Part shown: piece after piece, positions 21,534 through 33,243 of the stretch
Numbering within the stretch: the first letter of the stretch is position 1
How the letters are laid out: every line of letters begins with the position of its first letter
DNA from: Xanthostigma xanthostigma
Taxonomy: Eukaryota; Arthropoda; Insecta; Raphidioptera; Raphidiidae
Length of the DNA: 64,000 nt
Direction of reading: 5' to 3'
Assembly (NCBI GenBank): GCA_963575645.1
Contig: OY754468.1
Span: forward strand, 7,068,001-7,132,000
Translations under genes and position numbers: made by a program
The notes under the pieces: model-generated
What the model was told of the DNA's origin: nothing
Databases searched by the model: none
What the model saw: the letters and a program-made list of their open reading frames with translations, nothing else

Positions 21534-22078
21534 TATTAGTATAAATTCGTATAGATGATAAAAGTATGTACTATGTAATGACTAATGAATAGACAGTAAA
21601 TAATGCATTTCTGTCTATGGCTACGAAGAATTCTAGCATTTTCACTCCTTTTCCGGACAGGCGCTTTTTAGTTGGTCGCACAGTACGTTGCTGGACCTGT
21701 ACTCTGTACTATAGCGAAGAAAAAAAGTCTTTTTCATTGCTTTTTAGTTTTTGTCATAAAACTTTTCCCTATTCGACGAATAAATAGATAAGAAAAACTA
21801 CAATTATGTTAGTCACCTCTGTGTGTAATATATCTTTCGACAATAATATAGTGCTCTATGCTGCGATAAGGAAAAAGAATTAAAATATTTTCCATTCCTA
21901 TATACCGGATGTTCACGCAAAAAGCTTTCACGAATTTCATTGTTTTTCCTTTTAAGTTATAGAAAATGGAAACTTTGATAATAATCGATAAGGGGAACAC
22001 CGCTCCCCAATACGCATAACTTTGTTGTTTTAAGTAGCACTCTGTGTTTTTTAACGGATTCAGAAAAAGTACCTTATA
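21534..22078. other. No recognisable feature
   Basis: AT-rich. No repeat partner, coding frame or RNA gene seen. Confidence 0.5.
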
Positions 22079-22620
22079 GTGTATGATCCGGTATTAGAAA
22101 TATATACACTCATCTGTTATTTGATGATGACAAAGATTATATTGATAGATCGGACTTGGGTTGCCTAGCTAAATTGCGTACGGATGCTGTTAAATTAAAT
22201 AAATTCTGATTAACTTTTTAGATCAACTTCCCCGATTTGTTAATCATAAAAATCAAACCCAAGATGAGAGAATATGACACAAGGAATTGGAATATACCAT
22301 TGATTCTATACATAAATATAGATCATCCACATAAACATACCTTGTAAATAGTTGTTCTGTGTACTTTGAGTTTATTTGTTTTGTTAACATTTTATTTGTG
22401 TCATATTCTCTCATCTTAGGCTCGATTTTTATGATTAACAAATCGGAGAAGTTGATCCAAAAAAGTTAATTAGAATGTATTTAATTTAACAGCATCGGTA
22501 CGCGATTTAGCTAGGCAACCCATGTGCGATTTATCAATGTAAATATTATCTAACATATAAATCTTTGTCATCATCAAATAACAGATGAGGGTATAGATTT
22601 CTAATACAGGATCACGCACT
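22079..22620. mobile_element. 542-bp foldback element
   Basis: Left arm 22079-22272 pairs with right arm 22390-22620: GTGTATGATCCGGTATTAGA with CTAATACAGGATCACGCAC, and ATGAGAGAATATGACAC with its complement. The central 115 bp are unpaired. No TSD recognised. Confidence 0.8.
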
Positions 22621-23440
22621 ATTATTTTGATCAGTTTTTACGTAAAGTGTAATGGTTTTTGAAAACGTGACACAATATTATTTTTCTTTGAATAACTTTG
22701 AAACTATTTGCCGGATTGACTCCAAAATTTAATTAGATCTAAGTCTCAACAAACCCTTTCCATTGCCGCAAGTTCGATCTCAATCGATTGATTCACTCTA
22801 AAGATATCGTACGACTAATTTTTGTACACACATACACATACACACACCAACGGACGGACGAACGTCCATCCAAAAATACTCAGAATAGCTTCCTACGACC
22901 CACAAACGCTGAGATTTGACTAAAACTCAATTTTCGAAAATCGGACCGAAACCAAAACTTGACTTTTTTTGAAAATTTTATATCGCCAGAAGTGAAAAGA
23001 GCTCAAAATGAGATTCCTTTTCCGGAATCCGTCGATAAAATACAACATGCTGCTTAAAATAACAAAGCTGTTGCGTGTGACGTAACAATTCGACACCCCT
23101 GTCAAGTTGCGTCCTGTCGTATTCAACCCCTCAGAGAAAAGACAAAACAATGAAATTGCGTGGAAAGTTTTTGCTTTTGCATTGACATTCGGTATAGGCA
23201 ATATGCAAAGCGAAATAGATTTTCCGATTTCTCTATCGTTTCTCTATTCTCCATTCTGCTAAGTTGCATGACTGCCACTTACGTATTCTAAAAGTTTGTT
23301 GGTAACTTTCTATCACATTATGTTGGTATAAGTCTGGTATGTAATTGTTTTCGTAACAAAAGTTTGCTAAATAACAAAATTTCATAAGTCAAGTTCTTGG
23401 AATAAACATAAAAAATACAGTTTCAGATCTTGTTTATGAC
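22621..23440. other. Gene-free repeat-like stretch
   Basis: Contains CA-rich ACACACATACACATACACAC at 22827 and the wording CGATTGATTCACTCTAAAGA, typical of insect non-coding repeats. No gene. Confidence 0.45.
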
Positions 23441-23810
23441 AATAATGATAATAATGCGTTTAATGTCCGTTTCTCGACTTTATATCTTAACAGACACCAT
23501 TCGCACCATTACTATTTTCTTCCCGTTATTTTCTACATTTTTTAAACTTCAACTAATTAATAGCAATGGGCGAATGAAGGAGTTTTTGGACATTAGGATA
23601 AGGTAGGCAAATTTTGAGCATAGGAGTTTGACAGGTAATCGGCCAGGGCCTTGAATAAAGAACCATCTCGATATATTAATCTGGAATTATTGAGGGAAAC
23701 CATGGAAAACCTTAACAAGATGGCCGGCACAGGAATTACCGTTTCTCGGCGAGAGGCAGCAGGAAAAAGTCCCAGCCACATCTGCCCCCGCCGGAATTCG
23801 AACCCGGTAC
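23441..23810 (-). mobile_element. ATT-tail SINE, head truncated
   Basis: Minus strand: B-box region GGTTCGAATTCCGGCGGG (about 23807-23790), body, then ACGGACATTAAACGCATTAT and tail at 23441. The A-box half of the head is missing. Confidence 0.85.
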
Positions 23811-23984
23811 ATACGAACAGACATGACGAAATTATGAGTTCCGTTGTATTTTGCTATTTGACTAAGGAACTCTAAAAGACGACGAATTTTTAAGTAGGGT
23901 GCGTGCAGCTTAAATAAACATTTTACGCCAATTTTTCTTGACCGAGATAATAAAATCAATTCCGATTTAAATGCATACTAAATA

Positions 23985-24440
23985 TACCGTGACTGACTGA
24001 CTGATCTATCTACGCACAGCTCGACCACTGGACAGATTGGGCTGAAATTTGGCATAAAGGTAGTTATTATAACGTAATCATCCGCAACAACGGATTTTTG
24101 AAAATTCAATCCCTAAAAGGGTGTAACAGGGGTTCAAAATTTGCATGGAAAAATCATATAAATAGATGTATCAAATCGAAAATGCGCAGGATTACTCCTG
24201 TCAACATATAAATAAACACGTGTTTTTCAAAAACAACTTCAGAGGGTGAAACGTGGTAAATAGTCTAAAAATCACAATGGGTGTCATATTCAAGGTTTGT
24301 CAAGACGTTGGTCACGTGAATGTCATCAATTTTGATATTTATTAGGGGGGTCTACGTCGAGAAAGAAGTAACTATGCGAAATAATGGGAATGCATCCGTG
24401 TTTCGTCTCAATCGCGTGCGAAGCCGCGGGTAACGGCTAG
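23985..24440 (+). mobile_element. Non-autonomous Helitron (second family)
   Basis: Ends GAAGCCGCGGGTAACGGCTAG at 24440 followed by T. The 5' end is not sharply defined; family similarity starts near GTGACTGACTGACTGATC. An inverted relative lies at 24802-25265. Confidence 0.7.
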
Positions 24441-24801
24441 TAACATATAAACGGTTCTACTGTAACTGTTACTTAATAATATGCCGGTTGTCATTTCTCC
24501 AGTTATCATATTGTATGTAGATGTGAGATTTAAGCAATGGTAATAGTTGACTTTAATAGGTCAACTGTAATTTATTAAATTAATGCCTTGAATTAAAATA
24601 TATTGTACACATTTATTTGTATTTATTGGATGAAAATAACATGTATTTTGTCTTCTTTGTGCACATTATAGAGTTTAATTTTATCTTTTGTTGTTCAATA
24701 ACATTACAATTAAAGTGTTCATAAATATTTATTGAACAAGTTCGCTCTAAAGACACTGCCTGCGAAATATGATAAAAAAATGTATTTCTTTTCATATATG
24801 A

Positions 24802-25265
24802 CTAGCCGTTAGCCGCGGCTTCGCACGCGATTGAGACGAAACACGAATGCTTTCCCATTATTTGGCATAGTGCCTTCTTTCTCGACGTAGACCCCCTCTA
24901 ATAAATTTAAAAAAATTGATGACATTCACGTGATCAACGTCCCCAACAAACCTTGAAAATGACACCCATGTTGATTTTTAGACAATTTACCTATTTTCTT
25001 GAAAAAGCATGAAACACGTGTTTATATATTTGTTGACAGAATCCTGCGCATTTTCGAATTGATACATCTATATATTATATGATTTCTGCATGCAAATTTT
25101 GAACCTCGGTTACCTACACCCTTTTAGGAATTGAATTTTCAAAAATCCGTTCTTTGCGGATGCTTGCATCAAATAACTATCTGTGTGCCAAATTTCAGCC
25201 CAGTTCTCACAGTGGTTTGAGCTGTGCGTTGATAGATCAGTCAGTCAGTCATTCAATCACGGTTT
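24802..25265 (-). mobile_element. Non-autonomous Helitron (second family), opposite orientation
   Basis: Begins (in minus orientation, ends) with CTAGCCGTTAGCCGCGGCTT. It matches the reverse complement of 23985-24440 over most of its length, including GACGTAGACCCCC and GATGACATTCACGTGA. Confidence 0.75.
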
Positions 25266-25269
25266 CCTT

Positions 25270-25668
25270 TTAGATATTACTATTCCAACACCACACGGTC
25301 CGAATTTATTTTTCAAAATTTTAATATTATTTTTTGTTTGTGCGTCTGTTTGTGAGCACGATATAGGTCAAACGGATGAACGTATTGAAACCAAATTTTG
25401 GGAAGACGTTTGATATGCAAATATGAAGAGACCTATTATTTTTGGGGGAAATCGACGCATGCGCCGAAAAGATACATGTTATAACGTTGTTTTTTTTTTA
25501 TATAATAATGGTTTAATTTTCATAACGGTTTTTTATTCTATTAATTTTTACAAGAAAGTTTTGTAAAACGATTTTTTTTCTAAACTTTATAGTTACGGAA
25601 ATATTTTGTATATAAAAAAAATCTGTTAGTTTAGTAGTCAGCAAGCATTTTTAGATGACGCTATAACA
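25270..25668 (+). repeat. Dispersed repeat D, copy
   Basis: Same text as 35535-35940 (GGATGAACGTATTGAAACCA, CGCATGCGCCGAAAAGATAC). Frames through it are by-products of the repeat. Confidence 0.75.
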
Positions 25669-25673
25669 TATTA

Positions 25674-26018
25674 CAGTAGAACCTCCGTAAGTCGAACTTC
25701 AAGGGAGTTCCGAGTTACAGAGTTTCCGACTTATGAAGGATTTCGACTTAGGCGGATTTTGTAAAGAAATATTCGACTTGTAGAGGTTAAAATTCATTCT
25801 GACTAATTTTGAGCTGGTATGTTCGAGATACAAAGGTCCAATTTATTTTTTCGAGTTATGGAAGGAAAATGCGTACCGAAATGGCTTGGAGGAACTCACT
25901 GATTATCTCAATCTATAAGAGGTTGAGATTTCGAGTAATGAAGGTTTTGGGGTGTGAAGGGAAGAGAAAAAACATTGTTTCGAGGTTTGGCGGTTTTCGG
26001 TTTAAAGAAGTTCTACTG
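25674..26018. mobile_element. Pogo/Tigger MITE, 345 bp
   Basis: TIRs CAGTAGAACCTCCGTAAGTC (left) and CAGTAGAACTTCTTTAAACC (right, reversed). TA at 25672-25673 and 26019-26020. Internal TTCGACTTATGAAGG and similar words are typical of pogo-type MITEs. Confidence 0.75.
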
Positions 26019-26524
26019 TATATAGATAACCAAGCAAACGAACAGTAAATATCATAATATTTAATACTAGTCGCTCCCCGTGTCACCCATACATGATACG
26101 CCTAAACAGAACCTAATTTTATTTTCTATATTTAATTTGTCAGATGTCAATATTTTTGAAGTTCGAATGGTCCCGTCGCTCAATTGGCCGACATTTTTTA
26201 AACTTAAATGGCCGTCATGCACATTCTTTTCACGGGAATACTTTCTATCCTGATTTATTTAGTGTTACCTACGTAAATATTGAAAGCAGCACAATACGCA
26301 TCGTGAAAAGCTTTCTAGCACAGACCACAACCACTCCTGTGTCGAACTCATCGCTCTCTGAACGCGCAGGTTGATATCAGTTCTGGCCTCGTTTGTATGT
26401 TGGCGCTGGCACTCAACTTTACTTGGCATGTCGATATACATATACTTTTATTCTATACTGAACATATAGGAATAAAATCGCAATCGAACTATTAGGATGC
26501 AAACATATACTTCTGTCTTTTTTT

Positions 26525-26805
26525 ACGCCGTAAGCACTGGCGTATCCAGGAAGGCAAAACAAGCACGGAGGACCCGGCTTAAGAAATTTTTAATTTACCC
26601 CGTCGTGGGCCAAAAGCTGGGTTCGCCCATGCTAACGTTTTTGAAATAGATACTTTATTCAGATTGAATGCAAGTACATCAACAAATCCTACCATCGGAG
26701 AAATCAGGGAATCACATCGAAGAAAGAGACGCAGATATATTTTCGATACGGTTTGTTGCGTTCACTCACCGCACATTGAGTAGATAGACAATGATTCATA
26801 TAGTA
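26525..26805 (-). repeat. Dispersed repeat E, copy 2
   Basis: Reverse complement of 11850-12140 (CACTGGCGTATCCAGG, GATGTACTTGCATTCAATC on minus). 26019-26524 beside it is repeat D/Helitron tail (CTAGTCGCTCCCCGTGTCAC at 26069) with no gene. Confidence 0.75.
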
Positions 26806-27019
26806 AATTATAAAATATATGAGCAGATATATATTTACGTCGACATAGTATAGAATGGGAAATAATTTTCCAGGCGACTAACTATTTGCAACTAAAAAAA
26901 TAACTTGATAGCAATTAAATATTTTGGCAATAATTATATTAGATGGGCTTCAAACGCAAGGTATTATAACAACTAAATAATGGCTGCTACTTTAAGGTAG
27001 CGAACATATTAAACAAGTC

Positions 27020-27515
27020 CAGTAGCGGATTAATCATTAGGCAGAGTAGGCAACTGCCTAGGGACCCCGCATCGACTAAGGGCCCGTGCACGTACCAAGG
27101 AAAAAACTTTTCATTGAACGAAAATTTTATTTGAAAATTTGTATTAAATTTCCCAACAACATTATAATTTTTTTCGACGCATGTTCAATTGATGAAATAC
27201 TTTTTACATACTTAACAAGATAAAATTTAAAATAACTACGTCACGTCTCATTTCTCTTTCCTGACCCATCAAGAAACCTGGATCATCAATTATCTATAAC
27301 CTATTCATTAAGACCATTTCAATAAAGCTAACGAGTCAGGTAAGGCGATGCTGCAGCATCTAGTCCAAGTAATCATGTTGTTACAATATCACATAAGACA
27401 TTGAAGTAACAGGATGCCTGGAGCCGATCATCTGGAAGTTACTCACATCCCTTCATCAACTTGAAAAGACCTTATTGCATTGCCTAGAGGCCCGGACAGG
27501 GTTAATCCGGCCCTG
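27020..27515. mobile_element. hAT MITE, 496 bp, with 8-bp duplication
   Basis: TIR CAGTAGCGGATTAATC against CAGGGCCGGATTAACC (right, reversed). Flanks AACAAGTC (27012-27019) and GACAAGTC (27516-27523) differ at one base of 8. The interior starts GGCAACTGCCTAGGGACCCC, wording common in insect hAT elements. No transposase. Confidence 0.8.
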
Positions 27516-27797
27516 GACAAGTCAATTGAAATAATAGGCGAGGTACTATAAATAATGACATGTCGACTAATATTAACAGTGGGATGACAAAGATTGCATC
27601 ATAACAACTAGTGAAAAGGGGAGGGCGTTTGCGGGGAGTTTTTTAAAAATACATTTTCGGGGTCGTGTCGATGCGATGGCCTTTTTTATATTACGGTTCT
27701 GAACGTTGTTTCTTTGTTTATTATTAATCTTTAATTTTACACATTCCTGATTGTTTCAAATTTTACTCAAGTTTAACAAATATAATATTATTACATA

Positions 27798-28160
27798 CTA
27801 GCGGTCCGTCCGGGTTTCAGCCGAGTGCGATAGATACAATTCTGCAAAATGTATTGCGTTTGCGGCGGTACTAAAACAGTTTTTTTTTTGTTTGCTTCTG
27901 AACTAATAGCTTTGAGTAAATTCTATCAAATGTCGTTACGTGCTACTAAAACCATTTTTTTTTTGAGAAAACTCCGTAATTTTGTACAAAATATTTAATA
28001 AAAGCAATCCTATAGCGTAAGTTGCAAAACCAGTCTCAACGAAAAGCGCTTTTATTTTAACGAGATAATAGCCTATGTCCATCCTGAAGGTCCATTCTAA
28101 ATATTGGTAAAAAAATCTTTGAAACCGGATGAGTTTCAAATATAACATCCTACATCCAAA
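27798..28160 (-). mobile_element. Helitron 3' portion
   Basis: Minus-strand 3' end CTAG at 27801-27798. Similar to 21162-21533 in reverse, joined to text like 21004-21120 (CCTGAAGGTCCATTCTAAAT). The 177-codon minus frame running through it is not a gene. Confidence 0.65.
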
Positions 28161-28199
28161 AACTCGGTCGGCCAGACATTTTTGTCTCTGAACAGTACA

Positions 28200-28530
28200 C
28201 ACACTATGTTTATTTGTGGGCGTTTGCCCATGTCGCCCACGTGACAAGACGCTGCTTTCTGATTGGTTCTTGCACAAAACAAGCAGACAAACAAGCTCGA
28301 AAAATATCCCCGATTCTAATTTTGAATTCCATCTTGTAATCACACTGGCAGGCTCCGCAGTGATGTTATTTCCGTCTTCGCAGCCAGCATGCCACCCAGC
28401 ACAAATCCCAACAGTGATTCCAGCGACAAAACCAGTCTCGTGTGCAACGACCTTAAGCAGCCTTAACAAAAAAAAGTGTTCCGTTACGTCACTGTTTTAT
28501 ATATCGGATAGTCGATAATGCAGGTACGTT
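28200..28530 (+). promoter_or_regulatory. Promoter-like block of unknown gene (tentative)
   Basis: GC-richer than its surroundings. Holds an E-box CACGTG (28238-28243), an inverted CCAAT box GATTGG (28261-28266), and ATG in good context at 28389 opening a 25-codon frame (MPPSTNPNSDSSDK...), then a donor-like CAG-GTACGT at 28524. This could be a 5' exon of a host gene, or simply unrecognised transposon. No downstream exon was found to support it. Confidence 0.2.
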
Positions 28531-28998
28531 ACCAGTTGGACAAGTCATATAAATGGCCATGTTTAGAATTCATACGGCATAACACGCAGAGACATCTGTT
28601 TCTTCCAATAAACAACAATACTTCAGCAGACTAGGCGACGAGCTTCGTGAAACATGATGTAATGAAACCATCTGTTACGATGTACAATACGCTGATGCTA
28701 ATGTTTCTTCATCTAGGACACATGGCAGGGTGTCAGCCAAGCTCGAACCATTTCGAGCTACTTTCGACCCCGGCCTGTAAATCAAAATCTATTTGACCTT
28801 CACACTTGTAATTTTGTTTATCTATTAATGCCCCACCAATTACCAAAAGTTCCAAATTTTATTTAAAAAAAAAATAATGGTTCCTATGATATTGACGTCC
28901 AAATATCGCTGTTTTTAACATTCACTCGTCAAAAACCCAACCAAACCCTCTGACATTACTTCATATTATAAGTATATTGGGTAGACAACATTATCTTT

Positions 28999-29135
28999 AG
29001 CTCTGTTCCTGCCTCTCTGCGAACGGCAATATTATCGTCACAGTCTTGTGCAGTAGCTCAAAAACCAACATAAACACTTTCGGTTTAGTTACTGCGCAAA
29101 AATATGACGATAATATTACCGTTCGGAACAGAGCT
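28999..29135. mobile_element. 137-bp hairpin MITE
   Basis: AGCTCTGTTCC...GAACGGCAATATTATCGTCA pairs with TGACGATAATATTACCGTTC...GGAACAGAGCT. Inner blocks GTGCAGTAGCTCAAAAACC and GGTTTAGTTACTGCGCA also pair. No TSD recognised. Confidence 0.75.
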
Positions 29136-29349
29136 TTTCTTTGCCAATTTTGTGGATTGGTGCTTAGGGTCGATGTTAGTCATGGAGTTTAGTAACTGAG
29201 TATCTACCCACAATAATAAGGATGTCTAAGCTGGTATCTCGAAAAAATATTTTTTTTCTATTTTTGGTTGGGAGTAAAACCGTGCAATTGACGCGACACT
29301 TTTATGGGAGGACGTTACGTTTGGATTAAACAACTTTAGTTGAACGCGA

Positions 29350-29545
29350 CGTCTAGATAACAGGGCGAAATTTAGTTAATATTGTTTCGTTAGATCACAG
29401 CGCATGACGCTTGCTTTGTGTATGTGTTGGATTATAATTTGGCTTTTGTTAAAGGAAATAACTATAGATGACAGGGCAAAATTTTGTTACAGGGCGATGT
29501 TTACTTACTAGAATTTTGTTAGATGACAGGGCGAAATTTAGTTAT
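29350..29545 (+). repeat. Degenerate short repeats (GACAGGGCGAAATT)
   Basis: CAGGGCGAAATTTAGTTA-like words at 29361, 29471 and 29526, with GTTAGAT/TTTCGTT between. Loose repetition only. The adjoining gaps 28531-28998 and 29546-29965 show nothing codable. Confidence 0.5.
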
Positions 29546-29965
29546 AAGAATTTCGTTTCAATTTATGTTTCACATCTGCCAGGCGATGGCTCTTATTTTT
29601 TTTTCTATTGGATGTTGGATAACAATTTATGTTAGATCTAGACATTTAATTTAAAAGTAATTTAAAAAAAAGTTGTGAAGTCACAGTTAATATGTATCGT
29701 TATTGGTACTTATTTTCATCATGATGGAACACGTTGTGCTAGACAGTGGCGGATTTAAGGAAAAAGATCCAGGTGGCAAACGTTCCAAGGAGCGAGACTC
29801 GGGAGAAGTTTTACAATTTAAACTTTAAAAATGGGCTTTTAAGTTTTTGATCGGAAATTTAATCTAATCGATATTATAAAGAGGAAAAGTTTGTATGTTG
29901 TGCTAGTCGCTGGTAATCTTAATCGAGTGTTTTAGACATGGAAAATGCCCGAGTGGGCAAAGAAG

Positions 29966-30364
29966 ATGTCAAAGGTGAAGGTTATTCGCAACGTGGAGAT
30001 AGAAACAAAAAAAAAATCAGAAGTGGTAAAGGAGTTTGACATACCAGCTAACACTCTGTCGACTTATTAAAAGAATAAAAATTAAAAATTCAGTGAAACC
30101 AACAATTTGAAAAGAATACGCGTCCGAGGTCCCGCGACTTCCCGGAATTCGACCAGTGTGCAGTAAAGTGGTTTAAACAGGCTCGTGATTTCAGAATTCC
30201 TTTCAGTGCTGCCATTATTCGAAGTAAAGCTGAGAAGTTTGCCAAAAGATTTGGAAAAAATCAATTCAAGGTCAGCGTAGGATAGCTTGAAAATCAACTT
30301 CAAAAATTCGATACTCGAGATTTTGGACCGATCCTTTCGACTTCTAAATAACGAAAGCTCACTG
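29966..30364 (+). pseudogene. Tigger-like (pogo) transposase N-terminus, disrupted, joined to right TIR
   Basis: From ATG 29966 the frame reads KVIRNVEIETKKKSEVVKEF then DIPANTLSTY and stops. After a frame change it resumes near 30134 with DFPEFDQCAVKWFKQARDF, then AIIRSKAEKFAKRFG. These are the two CENP-B/Tigger helix-turn-helix blocks that bind the element's ends. A Trp of the second block has become a stop (TAG near 30281). The sequence then jumps to a right terminus ending GAAAGCTCACTG-TA at 30364-30366, so the catalytic DDE part was deleted. Known: pogo-family transposases have this HTH-DDE layout. No left TIR was identified with confidence. Confidence 0.7.
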
Positions 30365-32349
30365 TATTAGAGATGTGTTGCTCTTGATTATTTCGTTGCC
30401 CAACTAAAATCTACCCGGGCGAATCCGGACCGGAAAGCTTGTTAGAATGAAAATATTTATAAATTCTATTATGCAACCCAAGTGTAAAGTCAGGGACAAA
30501 AGCCGTTCGATAAAAAGTTGTTTTCTTGTATTTCCAAGAAAGTAATGATAGAGAAAGATAAATAAAGAAACATTGTGAGAAGGAAAGGAAGTTACAGAGG
30601 TTTGGTCTTGCACTTGCTGTACATTGTACTTACAAGACTTACTACGTGTTATTGATGGAGGTCGTTTGATCATTCCATCATTGGAGATTACAAATCTATT
30701 TTTTTTAGGATGACGACCGACATCCGGACACCCGAACAGAATAATGTACCCGATTAGCCAATAATTATAAAGCAACGGGTAGTTATTTAATAATGCCTTT
30801 TTTGTGACGGGGGAATTCTTTTTACAAACATTCATGGCGTAGTGTGGGACTCAGAATAAGGCCACCTACCTACTAAAATCTCCTCTATCTCTCCCGTATT
30901 GTCACCTCAGAATCGAGAAATGGACCTTAAACGTATTTATTATTATTATTAGTGGCTACTGATCACCTCTTATTTTCCATCCCTCATCCTTCTCTTTTTT
31001 TCTCTTTATTTTATTCATCAATCCGCTTACTATCTCCCACGCCGCTGTCCAGTCAATCATGACTGATATTAATTTAATAAGGCCTACAAGCTTTTCAGGA
31101 TTGCACTCAGGACCGGATTAACCCACATAGATGTCCCTACAAGTCTCAGGGACACTCTCTCCTTAGGTAGGCAGGTCTCTAAGCAGGTGGATGACAAGGT
31201 GGGGCTACCACTGTACTATCGAGGACACGTTCGCTACGGTCGTAACTAAGGTAGACTATCTGATTTTCCACGGCACACAACACAATGAAGCTAATAAAAG
31301 CTCACTATCGAAACCGAGTGAAAAATTCATTCCAGAGTTGAAACATTCATTCATTCATAGCAACGATGCACTTATTATTATCCGACATCATTTATAACGA
31401 ATCATTCAAATAGCAACCTTTCGATTATTAAATGTTATTCACAAGTCTAGACAAAATCTTAATTTGACAAATGTGTCGACACACAATCGGTTTCTTCTGT
31501 GTGCTAAAGGTGATGATATACATTAGATTAATGTGTTTTATGTTGTCTCTACTCCTTGTGAATTGGAATACCTGAAGCGGAGGCAACAACATAACTGAGA
31601 TAATATCACGGTTGTCAAAGCTCGTTTTACTTAGATGCATTTACCTGTTGCATCTGTCCAAATCATTGAGTTAAAGTGCATTGATTCACACCGTAAAGGG
31701 CAGACACACCTCAGTTTAGATTTGTAAAGTAGATTTCCGATGCAAGGCAGTAGGTACTTGAAATTATTTTCATTGAAAAAATTGCTTGAAACACCTAAAA
31801 GCAAATATGTACATAATAAATAATTTATCTGAAATAAATTTGGGATACCATTCTGTAATCGTTATTCGTTACAGTAGAAATTTTTTATAATATTTTTCCA
31901 AGTGATGGAAATCAGGGGGGGGGGACAATCTGAAGAGATTGCCGAGGAAGAAAAGTTGTGGGACCTTCAACATCGGGTTCAGTGACCTCGAAAACGGGGG
32001 GTCTTTAGATTGGCTCTCTGGCAAAAAAAAAGCAAAAACCCCAAAAAAATTCCGACTCCTGAGCTCGACTACATTGTGCAAAATTGCAAAGTAAATCAAC
32101 TGGAAATTCGTTTTGAGCTCTTGGACTATTAATGAAATTAATAGAAAACTGATTCATAATTTTTATCAACAAATTTTATAGATAGAGGTACCTACCTACA
32201 CTCAATAATAATTTATGTAATAGCCAATAGATATCTACGCGATAAAATCTGAATTAAAACAATTTCAATTAGAGCTGTACTTTAAACTATAAAATTCCAT
32301 TTATTTTTTATACATATTTGTTTATGTTCTGGGTGTAGTCGGTACTACA
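30365..32349. other. Gene-free stretch with repeat scraps
   Basis: 30405-30442 is a degenerate Helitron 3' end. 30914-30951 is an ATT-tail SINE end (GAGAAATGGACCTTAAACGT). 31100-31130 resembles a hAT end (GGACCGGATTAACCC). Frames up to 143 codons show no family similarity. Confidence 0.5.
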
Positions 32350-32475
32350 ATAGTATATTACACCACAAGGGCCGAAAGTGTGATATTCTTGCCCTGCGCG
32401 CCATAGCCCATAATGCCTGAAGCGAAGCCGAGGGCATCTAGTCGCGAATGGCAAGTATATCACACTTAAACAAAA
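32350..32475 (+). repeat. Repeat B hairpin, copy 2
   Basis: Matches the 17425 hairpin (TAGTATATTACACCAC, TGCCTGAAGCGAAGCCG) but the right arm is diverged. Confidence 0.6.
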
Positions 32476-33019
32476 TCTCCTGTCCTTCCCGGACAAAATG
32501 CGAGCACCGAATACGTATTTATTATCAATTATTTCTGAATATTTCTTATTGTTTTTCACAAAATGGCCTTAAATTATGATAATTTTAATTAGTAACCGCA
32601 TCAACAGATTGCATGAATTGCGCTTAAACATAAAATAGATTTTGAAGTCAAAGTTATTTGCAAAAAAAAATATTTACATTGATTAAACGACGATCCAGAT
32701 TAAAGATGATCCGTGTTTAAATTCTCAAACAAATAAAAATAAATAAACGAAATTCGGCATCCGCTATAAATAAACTTTATGTAATCAAACAGATATGATA
32801 GGTTCTGTGCTATTAGGTCAGTTAAAAAAATACAGATAAATAAACTGACATTTCAACTTGCAAATTTAAGATAAACAAATATTGCACTGTGTAGTATAGA
32901 CTGTAGAGTGTAGACCATGCTAATTAAATCTTTCTTTAATATCATCTCTAAAGAGTTTGTTTGAAAATTGAAAGTGTTCGATTGGGTTACGTATTTATCA
33001 TATATTTAATAATAACCTA

Positions 33020-33240
33020 TATGAATCATTGCCTATGTACTCAACGTGCGGTGAGTGTACGCAACAAAGCTTATTGAAAATATATCTGCTTCTCTTTCTT
33101 CGATGTAATTTCCTGATTTCTCCGATGATAGGATTGGTTGATGTACTTGCATTCAATCTGAATGAAGTATCTCTGTTTCAAAAACTGTGTCTTTTTCTAT
33201 GACGTTAACATGGGCGGACCCAGCTTTTGGCTCAGGAGGG
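33020..33240 (+). repeat. Dispersed repeat E, copy 3, cut short
   Basis: Same as 11860-12072 up to GGCTCAGGAGGG, where hAT-derived sequence begins. 32476-33019 to its left is AT-rich and empty. Confidence 0.75.
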
Positions 33241-33243
33241 AAT

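Noticed and set aside
27936..28469. 177-codon minus-strand frame
   Set aside because: It runs through the Helitron 3' portion and into unrelated DNA; no domain is readable, and the Helitron part is repeated elsewhere without the frame.
30404..30835. 143-codon minus-strand frame
   Set aside because: No family similarity; its end is translated from a degenerate Helitron terminus.
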